This document shows positions 31,601-35,628 of a stretch of 64,000 nt of DNA, piece after piece. The translations under genes and the position numbers were made by a program. Each line of letters opens with the position of its first letter. Positions within the stretch are counted from its first letter, which is position 1. The notes under the pieces are model-generated. The model had not been told where the DNA came from, did no database searches, and saw only the letters and a list, made by a program, of their open reading frames with translations. Source of the stretch: JANOAR01 sp031411235 (GTDB lineage: Bacteria > Verrucomicrobiota > Verrucomicrobiia > Verrucomicrobiales > Verrucomicrobiaceae); NCBI GenBank assembly GCA_031411235.1, contig JANOAR010000253.1, positions 7,834 to 71,833 on the forward strand, given 5' to 3'.

Positions 31601-34409
31601 GCGGTTCACCTGCGTCCAACGTGCCGTTGCCGTTGTTATCGAGAAAGGCATGCCCGCCCAGGGTCGCAGGCTGGCTGCGCCAGAGGCCAAATTTGGTGGT
31701 CGCATCCGTGCCAGTGAGAGAAGCGATCACGCGCGGATCAGGCGTGGTGGAAACCACGGGAGACCCGCCCAGTGCCGTCACGATGTCGGCATCCGTCTCA
31801 TCCACATCAACGAGGTAACGCAGGCCGGTGGGCAGATTCGTTAAGCTGAAGGCACCATTCACATCCGACATGGCAGTGCCGACGAGGGGGTCGGTGGTGG
31901 CATCAACGACGCTGTTGCTGTTCAGGTCTTGATACAGCCGCACCGTCACGTTGGGAATGCCCGCATCCGTGCTGCTTTGGTATGAGCCATTATTGCCCAC
32001 GTCATTGAACACTAGGCCGCTGATGACACCGGTGCCGCCGGGACGGTAGCCGAAGTCCACATCCATCTTTTCCTGACTCGCTGTGATCGTCACCGTCGCT
32101 TGATGGGCACTGCTCAGCCCATCCAGATCATAGGTCTGCACATACGCGGCAGGCGGCGTCACCTTCACCACATAGGTGCCAGCGGCGACACCCGTAAACT
32201 GATAGAGGCCCGAGGCGTCCGTGGTTTTGCTGTTCAGCAGCGTGGTGCCGTTGCTGGCAAAAAGCTGCACCGCGCCGCTAGCCAAGCCCTCTTCGTTGGC
32301 ACCTTGCACACCATCACCATTCCAGTCCTGGAACACGCAGTCGCCAATGCGCCCGCCACCGACCGTAACAGGAGCCAAAGCGCCCGTGGACAAAACCTTG
32401 CTGCCATAGCTGAAGGAGTAGCTGTTGTAATACGTGCCCGATGGCTGGGTGGCGCTGACGAGAGCCTTGAAGGTGATGACCAGCGCCTTGCCCGCATCAA
32501 TGCCCTGGGTGACATTGAAAACGGGCCTTGCTGTGTTCGCGGCATTTACCGTGACCGAACCCGAGGGAGCCACCGCACCGTTCAATTGCGCCGAAACCAG
32601 GCTGTTATAGGTAAAGCCTGATGGCAGCAGCTCGGTGATCGCCATCGGCACTTCGTTCTTGCCTGATCCCTCGTTGTTGATCGTGAGCGTGTAAGTGACC
32701 AGATCGCCCGGCTGTGCCGTGCTGGGAGTCACCGTCTTGTCGGCATAAAGCAGGGCTTGATAGGTGACATTAATGGTGTCGGTGGTGGATATCACAGGTG
32801 ACTGGTCGCTGCCCGTGCTGACGGTATTGGTCATGAGACCAGTGCCCGTGGCCTTGACATTCACCGTGATGGTTCGCATTGAGCCGGCTGGAAAGATGCC
32901 GAAAGTCCACCGCAGTGGATTGGGGCCGCTGTTTTGCGCAGGCACCGCACTAATGAAAGCTAGGCCGCTGGGCAGGGTGTCCTCAATTACCACATTGGTC
33001 AGAGGCGTTGAACTGAAATTGATGGCGTAAATGGTGTAGCTAAACGTTTCTCCGGGAGCCACGATGGCCTTGGACGCCTGCTTGAACACGAAGGGCTTGC
33101 CGCTCAGGGCTACCTTAGTGGGTTCATAATAGCGCCACAGGTGGTCCTTACCGCCATATTCACCACCGGCATCACCGCCGAACGTGTCGCCAAACGCCGT
33201 CATGAAGCCCGCTGCATCGAACGCTGAGTTAACATTGCCAGGCCCCACTGTAATCTTGAGTTGAATGCGGGCATACTCCGACTTGCCCAGCTCGATCAAA
33301 CCCCACGCGACACGCACCGCCTTTGGGCTGGTGCCATCCGTCCAACTGGTGGTGGCAGGCAGTGGATTACCAGCGCTCAAATTAAAACCCAGCGTGCTCG
33401 CATCAACTCCGGCAAAACCCAGGGCTGTGCTGCGCAATCCTGGCTGGTCTTTGGCGGCCATGCTGCCGGGATACATGATGCGTTTCCAGGGGCCAAAATT
33501 CTTCACCGCGTTCTTCATGCGACTGGCGTCACTAGGATTGGCATCCCAATACGTTTTGTCGAAGGCCCAGGCATAGCCTGACTCGGGTCCTGCCACGCCA
33601 CTGGCCAGCCCCCATGGCGCATTGCCACGACCGTCAGTCGAATCGACAAGGGGGTTCATCGGGCTCTTCACGCCAAACGCCAGCAACTGTTCAGCGTCCC
33701 AACGCGTGGTGGGCGTGGTAGTCTTGCCAGAATTGTTCGTCAGCAGGTTGTCCGATGTGGTGCTCGTGCTGCCATCCAGACCCCCGCCCGCCACCCAACT
33801 GTTCCACACGGTTTTCGGGTCGGTCGAATAGAAGATACCCGTGTCCCCATACACGCCGGCCAAGGTGCCACAGGCGAGTCCCGAGGCATCCACCGCCTGC
33901 GAGGTCTGCCCCATGATGTTCGGTCCCAACTGCAGGCCAATGAGCGGTGCGGTTGCCTTGGCCCCAATTGACCCGTCTCCCAGCGCCAGGATCGACTGGC
34001 CTTTCATGGGCATGGTCACAAAGGAACCATCGGGTGCGAGTCGCCCAAAATCAGAGCCCATCACCTGGGTGCCCACGGGCACGTAGAAAGTCGAATAGCC
34101 ACCCGCCCCGGTGGCCGTGCCCACGGTCGGCGTTGCCTTCAACACCAGTCCCACCGTGTCGCCGGATTGCAGCAGTGGCTGCCCGAGAACCGCGCGAGCA
34201 CGCATCATGTCGAGGGTGGGTTTGTCGAAGGCCAGATAGTCTGCCTTTTGATTCAAGTTGTGCGCTTGCGCCACACTCCCGAACACCAGCCACAAAACAA
34301 GAGACACAAACCGGGTGAGGCTGTGGAATCGGGGTTTCTGCACCCACATGTCCAACGCAGGTAAAAGTGTCATCCGGCAGGCTTGGGTTGGTGATGATAA
34401 AAGATTCAT
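7677..34409 (-). CDS. Giant modular Sec-exported surface or extracellular protein (about 8,900 residues)
   Basis: An uninterrupted reading frame of 26.7 kb. The start is uncertain. ATGs at 34496, 34409, 34373 and 34349 are in frame. The first overlaps the upstream gene. Starting at 34349 gives the most ordinary signal peptide (LVLWLVFGSVAQA then HNLNQ). I use 34409, which leaves a 47-base gap. Order from the N-terminus: an unrecognised domain of about 400 residues, two DUF11 domains, three SdrD-B-like units, a repeated segment (TGTYTGNAT...) resembling phage tail-type modules, kelch repeats, a propeller-like part, nine SdrD-B-like units, two GEVED domains, a large unassigned module (about 22030-23440), DUF11 domains, five GEVED domains, two SdrD-B-like units, five putative-Ig units and nine more SdrD-B-like units. 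The C-terminal module contains NLLEYALGTSP, a phrase common in Verrucomicrobia proteins. There is no LPXTG and no PEP-CTERM anchor. Adhesion or matrix function is inferred. Confidence 0.9.
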   Translation of the reverse strand: MNLLSSPTQACRMTLLPALDMWVQKPRFHSLTRFVSLVLWLVFGSVAQAHNLNQKADYLAFDKPTLDMMRARAVLGQPLLQSGDTVGLVLKATPTVGTATGAGGYSTFYVPVGTQVMGSDFGRLAPDGSFVTMPMKGQSILALGDGSIGAKATAPLIGLQLGPNIMGQTSQAVDASGLACGTLAGVYGDTGIFYSTDPKTVWNSWVAGGGLDGSTSTTSDNLLTNNSGKTTTPTTRWDAEQLLAFGVKSPMNPLVDSTDGRGNAPWGLASGVAGPESGYAWAFDKTYWDANPSDASRMKNAVKNFGPWKRIMYPGSMAAKDQPGLRSTALGFAGVDASTLGFNLSAGNPLPATTSWTDGTSPKAVRVAWGLIELGKSEYARIQLKITVGPGNVNSAFDAAGFMTAFGDTFGGDAGGEYGGKDHLWRYYEPTKVALSGKPFVFKQASKAIVAPGETFSYTIYAINFSSTPLTNVVIEDTLPSGLAFISAVPAQNSGPNPLRWTFGIFPAGSMRTITVNVKATGTGLMTNTVSTGSDQSPVISTTDTINVTYQALLYADKTVTPSTAQPGDLVTYTLTINNEGSGKNEVPMAITELLPSGFTYNSLVSAQLNGAVAPSGSVTVNAANTARPVFNVTQGIDAGKALVITFKALVSATQPSGTYYNSYSFSYGSKVLSTGALAPVTVGGGRIGDCVFQDWNGDGVQGANEEGLASGAVQLFASNGTTLLNSKTTDASGLYQFTGVAAGTYVVKVTPPAAYVQTYDLDGLSSAHQATVTITASQEKMDVDFGYRPGGTGVISGLVFNDVGNNGSYQSSTDAGIPNVTVRLYQDLNSNSVVDATTDPLVGTAMSDVNGAFSLTNLPTGLRYLVDVDETDADIVTALGGSPVVSTTPDPRVIASLTGTDATTKFGLWRSQPATLGGHAFLDNNGNGTLDAGEPPVIGLPVKLYADYNANGIAETTELLASSVCNSSGIYVFNNVGAGDYLVTFDSNVAQVPAGYQPLSRLLAVKVAPSDNLPSIDLPFVRLLTKTANRTTAQSGSQITYTLTPNYPGANALINLNVTDALPAGTSYVSAGQGGTVTTFVPQSAVGGIAGHGALQMATGTYTGNATASRNITGLAFQPDVVFIKGYNATAPVIRTATMTGTNSKRVDAAALASNRIQALLSNGFQLGTDSTVNGNGTRYDWVAFKAASRALAVGSYTGTGAAANPITGLGLAPDAVIVLPATNLESSFKCAAMADSEAFLVTAGTSVTNLLTSLDGNGFTVGSHANSNTSGTVYHYVAWRNLPGAATSGLYTGDGVDNRNITSVGYQPEFLFVRGALSQPLVMRGASLTTDMTLVAAAQLSPTNVLQQFLSTGFQVGTDARANTSGTSYYWSALRATAATPITTTALAVSNTLRRNGDLVTVTLTVGSDTALATVAPTALTANTAGSASASLISGPTPATASIAAGGTTTFTWSYQVDAGTGVGEVSFSGGASSASAAFADATSGSLQVSSTGTGQRVTWNLGSTVPALAGTNSQNLTLYALGGDGTTNFWRYSSNTLAWQTLANTPSTVSTGGCLVADGTNIYALRGNNTTTFWSYAPSTNTWSTKANLPGSAGGGASLAFNGSSIYGLRGNNKTDFYRYNISADTWTTLALTPQNVGYGGALTSVGSSLYALRGSGQKNFYRYNIAANTWTSLALLPENVKDGGSLSFDGTYLYALAGNDKTSFYRYNITSNAWTKMASTPGRVRQGGGLVFGGASLYALRGDDSTDAFRYGIQGNTWSSITSVPARVKNGGALLEFSPSVISELSIDISARPNLVVHGGLATVTMTVASSATAVNGVPAPALTVLTTNGASAALVSGPSPASGNVPAGGSLAFTWTYTISAGTNPGAVTFASATFNSGGNLFPAATSNSVLTTRPLTLTATVSNATALNSVDNLGSIQTNEFRGSYVVANKTSGTASDRLLSAKNGLATDIGATGTSFMRALTLSLDGTRLYGVERDSGAGSGADVLGTLNTTTGAFSAMARAVTAVNPLKGALGNLTVLDIKGMSFDPASGELYAIHRREDTTVGNTLLDVLFKIDPDTGVHITDAFGVGVDYVVVATNTLPTALYDVDDISFSPLSGDLYTIANDSTTGISDQDRLVLINPTTGAVTDAGRIIAASDGAGINNVEGLSFDAAGTLRATTGDGGAASTNNGVWSIDPATAIATLEGSLTASFSGYTDYEGIASAINPIVIAATNSTLVQTALTGSIGDSVFADINGNGVQDASEPGLANVRVTVTNGILTRSALSNGYGIYRVFGLTSNGGLPWTVSVDLSTLPSDWVATTATSLQRTLGSNGALINDADFGLLPPAPSNVAASLGDTVWLDINEDGIMDATEVRLPNITLQLYKDLNNNGTLEVTDLLLRTAVTDATGVYRMGGLFAGKYLVQVVTSTLPATGLRLVSGGANLTTGVRAITLVALQSATNVDFGYNYSGSIAGTIFYDTNLDQVQDADGADNVLNTADDEPGVPAGVAALLEDANGNGAPDATERVLAFAVANASGLYAFNNLFPGNYVVKVEEQHTPAPAGSPNAGLFGTMLPTVGEAQAVTLAAAQARTGIDYGFVEGAVIEGDVFYDANSDGLMSSYEAGLPNITVTLTGTNLVGAAVNRQTVTDSSGEYKFLVSAGTYSVTFNSADPDFPTGMTRLTTVPSYSVTVSGGLEMEHLNFGRSYIGVLGGTVFNDADGSTTQAASEQGIANVLVERYDSAGTTFLDSRITGANGSYRFDGLADGTYTLKVRSNSLPSSFNTTPTVDPTAPLDGNGNGTVTSGSTVLTLHFGYRPVPTAFAVSGKVWNDGGQSGGVAGNGVIDGTEPGVSTVQVEARIDLNADGIIDDTMTATSDASGNYAFSGVPTGSRVTLVVLSAGIKALGYLQTGDPDATLDDQNVIASLTAAVTGKNFGYRQMPSSIAGRVVNGNGDGIAQAGETGVANLTVTLVHAGADGVLNNADDTTSTTLTDATGAYLFSGKLPGVHAISYGVQSGYFTFNDADGGNPNSIIVTITANQTLTGQDFEQGNLRIGNLVWDDTNNNGIKDAAEVGISGATVQLYQPGADSLVNTADDVLIASTTTSLTGAYSFANLVAGNYFVKVTPPAGYPLTSGTPVTTDNNVDNNNDGSQPGGATTAVFSPIINLTSGAESITDGDTDANTNLTVDFGLFTAFTVGNLVWNDANRDGSATSETGISSLTVKLMTRGADSIAYNADDVVTATTTTNGSGAYGFTVYQAGSYYIQVTPNATYPLASPVSTSTDTGIDNDNNGTSQPGGAGTAVNSVVFTLAAGSEPGAAGTANIENTIDIGLTAPYLDYGDYPSFALASQIASTSIKIGTSATDAEAANPSTGNATVDDTTGRDDEDVTMPSFTVGSATTFSIPVTIGGTVVTSRLNVFVDWNGDNDVVDTGETQTVQSVTSSGTRTFALTPPAGSEGTRYLRIRFVEGSTAPTFSGASTLRGEVEDYAITVNVVSISDFGDWNGSGALTTTTSSIRDSNLRLGATVDVEASVTPNTSATRDDTIGSDDEDGVTMPASIALSASVTIPVSVFNNNTAGRYLQGWIDFNNDGTFNNTAVASGGERIYNAVVPANAAQQTVNVTFTVPAAASLGTLRGARFRFSDNAATTPTSSGATGEIEDYVVTVTGPPCLVTSPLPLVQEWYVPQPEEQIRQDYLVLAADTNTITDSVISMTVAIAGTKLVFDQWEDGYEVDLKNPVQCTTQIWGDGNDANGKPPGYASDPASFSAGSVITLRNNVPLPRIATTILYDGRDRVGSTNAILMTRAAWFTTPGPLLANCVEVRAVADWGKTFVLPVGEDVIFPAPLTSSMFEHCAAYIMASEKSTSVQIDKDGNGSVDSTVVLQQGESYLVNSGIKKGATITSSKPVQVIEFYGDINANYETRGAYVLPREKWSNDYTAPVGTASNGEESYTFLYNPDTSAITVNYLTRTGSGSFAIAAKSSYRFLMAKDSAATFTSVGAKPFWGIATVGAAPRANNVHDWGYGLQATDLLTTEIVVGWGAGSDDGTQNGSPVWVTSTRATTIYVDYNGDHNGALTDPNGQKYDVALNVAPLATSRIFDPDKDQSAMRLYTLDGTSIIGAWGQDPATAGPGRPYLDLGNSLPNLPVPVLSKVSTLVVDNASPGPSVGDVVEYTLTLENKSLFSLLLVNILDTFPSAQLSYISGSTTRDGAAIPDSGSTAYPMDESGLLIPMILARGSTVIKYRATIIASGTIINMVCVPGFNGLCAKDILSVPANGSGATVGTLLLTNSSGTEVNFQQGDGIYVTVTDADANTSTTTAQTMVANVSNSATSDVETITLTETGVNTGIFRNTTALPSSTTLGTTPNDGTLIVQPGNTITGTHVDLVFGDTCSDTALITAPSLFKQLYLDTDGSDNDTTGDLARVDPVNSADATTSMTSLLAPALTATWTQTPTFAEAFSMPAGGVLSATNYVSVPSGTLSGTPSIPATVKNGGTTIATISTPVATLISGGSSAQYKVGSFAIRSGTGTQIITHSLGVAPKAIIFRTVGQTVDGTTDAHQHFAQGFSDGTTSYSFSTASQNGVATAKSSRRFANKALTIGHYDLTTLAEADFSSWTSSSVTLNWTTNTATSYIVQYIIIGGADVSGKVVNWTSPASTGNAVVSSVGFKPDLVFHMAASNVSTTAPANATHSAFWSGVMNSAGEQWANAFFSTNGVSPSQSARSQRTNRALIGNAGTSVAEPITKAAFVSMDAAGFTLNYDVNGTGALPVVSLALKGIGSKVGSFNKIATTGSQAVTGTGFLPKALILDSAGITGANQPVLTQNRPCWGMADGTTQGTMALADETGLNPSVVQSRYKSASLHTSLVGTALVAEATLTSLDSNGFTLNFTNNVEAISPEMVYVAFNAPAANSTYQLDWSLPLASAVNLTASQALSFTVANAGVSNFSVLYDSSTYPSKVNLPTNTVIHTDSVAVYDAPYPGGSLITTPMPGQTVYIRVTAGDPFGAYDITSLLLNVDGPGTAGDFLLAMSDSVATTTATKTFQYPWTIGATEGTYIITANSREGYENTISSGMSTFVNVIGLDSGTPSFAKFTTGSNGPNTTTFAANEQVGVRVTDIDQNTSTTTAETLSAIITSSGGDSEPVTLTETGVNTGIFTFLIPASSSTVGTSNNGSLYAPSSAVLTFNYVDPIEPTDFSSATAIVASSAASVTVVTTLLSPADGQIAIGQSTQYRLRVTNNGNTTHNTVQVVDTFPAANLTFNSATTTPDTTASGSLTWSNVGPMIPGQSIDIIVNFTGLAAANPATNTVNVTTGGGPTASATSPVIVTRPAVTVTKTLVSPSPGPANIGDNVVFNLSVKNTGTTDLTTVPLEDTFSDAQFDFVFATVSPNSSAAGSLIWSDLTDGDSLAVNGTFTLTVTLKAKAKATLATNIAAVNLAVDVNGDLVPPASSTAGLQTMAATASGYVYEDQGVFGFGGDVALPYATVKLYSDPNGDGEPSDGTVLAVTASDLNGYYEFLNLAVGDYVLVEEDSTGYYSVADTSVANDNNIPVHVITLTDYPNNNFLDDIIPTTELGDWNGGGALTTTTSSILNTNLRLGATVDAETSVTPDADATADGADEDGVTMPASFTPGESVTIPVFVNNSSGANAYLNAWIDFNNDGTFNDTVLSGANGGERLEAARTIATGTTTATAQNITFTVPVAASVGAQRGVRFRLTNQATTAPTGVLGTGEIEDYVATIITPTTDFGDYNAFGNASSIVTSTLRLGALADTEFVATTNSTATGDDTTGSDDEDGTTIPAMFLNAAATLPVVVTNTSGTAAYLNAWIDYNNNGLLTDAGEQIAANVSITTGSSNVTQNITFTVPNSAVTGVILGVRVRLTSTLSPGDTGASGNGEVEDYVVNIVAPTLDFGDFASFASASSTAITTLKLGALTDKEVAETTNATATGDDLTYTDDEDAVTFPAITADASATIPVLVTNTSGTAAYLNAWIDYNNNGVLTDAGEQIATNVSIATGSNNLTQNLSITVPATAVTGVNLGVRVRLTSTATPGSTGAVGNGEVEDYVVSIIPAPLDFGDYPSFAAASQGVSSNIRIGTAANDAETANPTTGSATADDTTGTDDEDVTIPIFTVGIATSLSIPTTIGGTIITARLNVFVDWNDDNDVADASETQTVQSVTSSGTRTFVITPPVGTIPGTKYLRIRFTEGSTAPAFSGASALKGEVEDYAITLIATDFGDWNGSGALTTTTSSAMNSNIRLGATVDTETSVTPDAAANADGVDEDGVTMPANITQTASVTLPVYVHNSSGANAYLNAWIDFNNDGTFNDTLLSGTNGGERLEVARVLLNGTTTATPQNITFTVPAAASAGTQRGVRFRLTDQATTAPTGSVGNGEVEDYIVTITAANLALGNLVWDDANNNGIKDASETGISGVTVQLFTRGADNTINTADDIQVGSNFTTLASGAYGFSGLVAGNYFVKVTPPAGYPVTSGTPATTDNNVDNNNDGAQPGGRATALFSPLINLVAGAESITDADTDPNTNTTVDFGLFSGFTVGNLVWADLNNNGLYDSATESGISGLTAELLDSTGASLVPAVTTTTNASGNYGFLIYTPGTYKIKVTPNATYPFASTLVGTDNGTEDTNDGSQSGGAGSASISFDFTLTAGAEPGTSGTTSVENTLDFGFRQPTITVTPPTLPNGFISNTYSQTLSASGGTGPYTWSVSTGSLPTGLTLNPGTGAITGTPTATGTFAFTIKALDANSFFGTQGYSVTIGQISITPTTLPNGFISNAYSQTLSATGGTGPYTWSVSTGSLPTGLSLNPGTGAITGTPTATGTFAFTIKALDADSFFGTQSYSVVIGQIILSPSTLPKGFISNAYSQTLSATGGTGPYTFSISTGVLPTGLSLNPGTGAITGTPTATGTFAFTITATDTNSFFGTQSYSVLIGQITITPPTLPNATDGAPYSQPLTGVGGTAPYTFAITSGALPTGLSLSTAGVISGTPLDTPTTYSFTAQATDSQGFTGAQPYTLTVVCPAITITPATLPSANAGYAYSQALSASAGTGPFTWALTSGTLPAGLTLDTASGIISGTAPPVDSSTAITLSVTDSLGCTGTQSSTFTVTTLSLGNLVWEDSNNNGQRDSGEPGLAGATVHLYDPGNDNAIGGNGANADTQVGPTLVTDSTGAYRFDILATGNYFVRVTPPANNWKTSGTPVTLDNGVDDDNNGTQPSGTGGVLNSPIISLAIGTEPTSEDGVPNTDLTIDFGLWPGYKIGDLIWEDVNNDGIRQPGEPGISGIPVSLMSPGSDNAIGGTGGDADTVLLTTTSSATGNFTFAVPVSGYFYLRLTPSASYAVPSSIAFGDNGVDDDNNGSQPGGLGTLIDSPVIQISPGAEPGISGSTNNELTLDFGLRLSVCGLGNIVFEDQNNNQIADSGEGLSGINVHLYEAGKIPGTDPYLYTQTTSTTGKFLFTNLLPGSYFIHIPATEFAIPRPMVGLFSLPGVQSGDDNNGDSGIDSTTPYSTGISTGTIVLANNAQPTDAGTETGTDFAEDSTAPYIDNNFDLTQDLGFYRRVSVGNLVFYDSNSNGHADAGEGVPGVTVELYDSTQTPGVSTPIASTVTDANGLYLLHTVAGSYRIFIPNSMFQTGQPLANRLSIAQGQFGDDDVGEDGLNDSAPVTSGVASASVLLFSGTAPTASIGETGIDSSSDDLLDAAIDLTIDFGFQRPITIGNLVFYDADANGHADTGEGIEGVTVQLYENGATPGSSSPVRTTSTDSNGHYLFTGIPGGIYFVHIPAAEFAPGGHLTGKVSMTGIAATTSDDSVGENGIDGGSPITSGVSTVTTNFVAGQLPSDSSPGSATGENGYLASEDNANDSDGNLTIDLGFTLPDPNNTGVGNSVFSDLNGNGIFEEGEGINGVTVYLYAASTTDPDSNNYLASTLTNSSGNYLFSNIPPGNYYILLPGSNWSSATGKLYGTLPLPGQGGDDGLDDNYNENSSDAINPLLTGVRSTNFNLAADTEPTDFDTEFGSATYIDDDDDDNTDLTIDFGFYTPVGVGNLVFSDINSNGYADTGEGIGGVTVQLWNLSLDPLNPIATQTTETATASKGKFMFTGLRPGTYYLQIPATEFNSGGHLTGRSSIPGAQTTGDDNLGEDGIDTTDAAFNGIRTTDIMLTPGSEPFGTTQEGGFLNGDDTATALGDKNYDLTQDFGFTATISVGNLVFRDLDLDGKYTPGTDAGVEGVALEIYRQDTAQTTPVLVAQTTTNSSGRYRFNVAPGNYYITAPATNFITGAPLAKTQASATAANTSQDDHLSQDATDAGNPLTNGAKTATFALAFGTQPTAATGELGDDSASDDNYDADSNLSIDLGFKPLPLSVGNLVFKDTNNNGHYESATDTPVAGLQVSLYPLGSTPGLDSPTATTTTANNGTYLLTAYTEGPYFVHIPSTEFAAAKPLAGYVSSTGYSTNSSDDGTGENGIDNASPTSNGISSTSIDLYYGYSPTDADTETGYLASSDNAADSDTDLTIDLGFILISQAAGTRVTNTLAKAEIPNSKAEISPSDAIDPPSSTLNSLPYPDTFAQWQQRQATPDKAPSDNPDHDLHLNLLEYALGTSPDTSAQPPAPRFRLASSASQLSASAILTRPTAGHLDLAYHLETATTPTGPWIAIPARTFTTIQNNDGTETLTSGEIRNPKSDTFARLRVTLDADHNGTSEATATTLTWVAHSHTFPVGQTTFAMPLLPPTASAEVSQQPSSALGNSGWTLTTLFPPTSFHASRTEATADRVMTFDGKDYHPYWIYQPTPTSAPRWVKSLTTTPADATIPLNSGLLVQPRRAPVTHLYIGQIPSQPASLVTHPGTQLIGTGALLPLPATDLQLATPLRPSTTPTSASRLRLWNSDATPGQPGTTAYYLSAPDTWSPEINTPANQPPLPLHLPPFHAYFLLLPE
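8427..8455. repeat. TCGGATT-type simple repeat inside the giant gene
   Basis: Three copies of TCGGATT in the pattern TCGGATTTCGGATTTCGGATT insert the phrase EIRNPKSD into the C-terminal module of the giant protein. The related phrase PNSKAEIS at about 8835-8865 and the intergenic CGAATTCGGATTTCGGG at about 59250 look like members of the same family. Confidence 0.6.
8900..13140 (-). repeat. Block of nine SdrD-B-like units (C-terminal)
   Basis: Each unit of about 150 residues opens with a phrase such as VGNLVFYDSNSNGHADAGEG and continues with GVTVxLY and a YxFxxxxPGxY segment. The D-x-N-x-N-G runs resemble calcium-binding loops of SdrD-B domains. Several units share a second conserved part ending in LTIDLGF. 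The order suggests growth by tandem duplication and divergence. Confidence 0.75.
13150..14437 (-). repeat. Five tandem putative-Ig (He_PIG-like) units
   Basis: Three units (about 13660-14437) are nearly identical and have a period of 255 bases (85 residues). Each contains GGTGPYTW or GGTGPYTF and TGTPTATGTFAFTI. Two more diverged units follow toward 13150. This is the most recently duplicated part of the giant gene by eye. Confidence 0.8.
15290..17770 (-). repeat. Block of five GEVED domains
   Basis: Five domains follow one another at a spacing of about 475-510 bases. Each begins with a DFGDxxxF or GDWNGxGAL phrase and ends in GEVEDY or GEIEDY. The first and last of the block are very similar to each other and to a copy at about 23470-23960, so exchange between copies is likely. 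Confidence 0.8.
19750..20920 (-). repeat. Second block of phage-tail-like modules
   Basis: Modules reading KVGSFxxxSGTG, GVAPKAIIFRT or GFLPKALILDS, and DxxGFTLN recur here. They share layout with the three modules at 30290-31120 (for example GLAPDAVIVLP and LDGNGFTVGS). The family resembles modules I associate with phage tail proteins. That assignment is tentative. Confidence 0.45.
24460..27740 (-). repeat. Block of nine SdrD-B-like units (middle)
   Basis: Units begin with phrases such as GDSVFADINGNG, GDTVWLDINEDG, GTIFYDTNLDQ, GDVFYDANSDG and GNLVWDDTNNNG. The unit at about 25060-25310 (GIKDAAEVGISG) is close to one at about 15020-15270 (GIKDASETGISG), which indicates duplication across the protein. 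Confidence 0.7.
29060..29860 (-). repeat. Kelch-like repeat block
   Basis: Six or seven repeats of about 48 residues carry phrases such as LYALRGDDSTDAFRY, NTWSS and GGGASLAFNG. The spacing and the Y-A-L-R-G element fit a kelch-type beta-propeller inserted between DUF11-like domains. Confidence 0.75.
30290..31120 (-). repeat. Three tandem phage-tail-like modules
   Basis: Three repeats of about 90 residues each contain Y-T-G-N/D-G/A, I-T-G-L/V, a hydrophobic strand with PD, a phrase such as NGFQLGTD or TGFQVGTD, and W near the end. They match the block at 19750-20920 in layout. Confidence 0.5.
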
Positions 34410-34456
34410 GACAGTTTTGCAGAGGATGAAAGTGAGGGCGTCGGAGGCAGCGGCAT

Positions 34457-35161
34457 TTAACTGGCCACCAGTCGCTTTGAGCGACGCAGGCACCACAAGC
34501 CACCCGCTGCCAGCAGCAGGAAGGCCGAGCCGGGCTCAGGCACGACATGGGTCTGGATCGTGAACGTGCCTGGATCGACCGTGTAATTGCCCGCCCCTTG
34601 AACATTATTCACCCCGCCAAACACCGCTGAATCGAGGTCGCGCGTCTGCCAGTCGAACGATTCACCACTTTGCAGCGCAGGATCGGGAAATTCCCAGGGG
34701 TTGAGCACGTTGGTGGCGTGATTACCATCCATCAGCAGCGCCCACTCGGGAAGCGTGGCGATGTTTTTATTGTTGAATACCCAGAGGTAGGCATTCGTGC
34801 CTTGGGGGAAGACATCCAGCGGATTGGCATCAAGAGAGTCCGAGCCAGCCCCCGCTGTGTGGTCGGCGGAACTGGCAAGAAATTGATCGCCGGGTGCCCA
34901 GCCAAAATCAGCTGTTGCAGCGTCAAAAACGCGCCAGTTTGCGTTCCACAGGTCTGTGTTGAGGGCAGTAGGTGTAAAGGAGGGATCAAATATCCCCACT
35001 TCAAACGTGTAGCTGGCATCCAGAGGGTTGCCAGAGCTGTCCAGGAGCACATCGTTGAACAATGATCCCCAGTAAAGCGTGCTGGCCTGGGCAGGAACAG
35101 CAGCCCCGATGAGCGCTAGCAAGGCTGCGCATAATGCACGGTAGTTTTGGATTCGTTTCAT
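34457..35161 (-). CDS. PEP-CTERM sorting-domain protein, paralogue A
   Basis: About 234 residues. The ATG at 35161 begins a signal peptide (MKRIQNYRALCAALLALIGA). An in-frame ATG at 35185 only adds eight residues. The C-terminus has the PEP-CTERM tripartite signal: VPEPGSAF, a hydrophobic segment and the basic tail RRSKR. Such proteins are exported, cut and processed by exosortase, and no exosortase gene is in the window. The body (STLYWGSLFNDVLLD, LWVFNNK, EWALLMDG) is of unknown function and is strongly similar to the protein at 45524-46228. It lies just upstream of the giant gene on the same strand. An AT-rich leader precedes it. Confidence 0.87.
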   Translation of the reverse strand: MKRIQNYRALCAALLALIGAAVPAQASTLYWGSLFNDVLLDSSGNPLDASYTFEVGIFDPSFTPTALNTDLWNANWRVFDAATADFGWAPGDQFLASSADHTAGAGSDSLDANPLDVFPQGTNAYLWVFNNKNIATLPEWALLMDGNHATNVLNPWEFPDPALQSGESFDWQTRDLDSAVFGGVNNVQGAGNYTVDPGTFTIQTHVVPEPGSAFLLLAAGGLWCLRRSKRLVAS

Positions 35162-35438
35162 GAGAAAATGAAGGGTTCGGCACAATAACTATGGTAATTA
35201 TAGTTGTATTTGAAATTTATTCAAATCATGAATTGGAAACTTTCAGCCCGACGTGATCGCCTCTCCCCGATTTGCGTTCCCGGCGCGATTCGTGGTGTGT
35301 TGTGCCGCTTCCCTTACCTTCTCATTCGGCTTGCGGCGAGGTACCGCACCATTTGCCCTTGGGTGATCAGCACACGCCCGCTCGGCACCCTTATCGGGCT
35401 TGCCCATTTCTAACGGCGGCAGAGTGGAGCACGAGTCA

Positions 35439-35465
35439 GCTCGGCGGTAGCAGCGAGCCTTTTTT
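35439..35465 (+). terminator. Weak candidate terminator
   Basis: A short GCTCG/CGAGC stem (35439-35443 with 35454-35458) is followed by a T run to about 35465. No plus-strand gene precedes it, so it would only make sense if a small RNA were transcribed from the GC-rich stretch before it. Confidence 0.25.
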
Positions 35466-35628
35466 ATCGACCTTGTCGCCACTTTGCGGGTGACGAACCG
35501 TCATTTTTACATCTATGTTTACTGGCAATGGTAAAAATAGCCAAAGCCTTGTTACAGAGGCATCGCAAGGCTGATATGTTTCGCATTATTGGCTCAAAAA
35601 AACTCAAAATTGAGGCGTTATAAATGTG

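Noticed and set aside
35230..35480. Non-coding RNA such as SRP, 6S or RNase P RNA
   Set aside because: I compared the stretch with the known core motifs from memory and saw no convincing match. It could still hold a small RNA.
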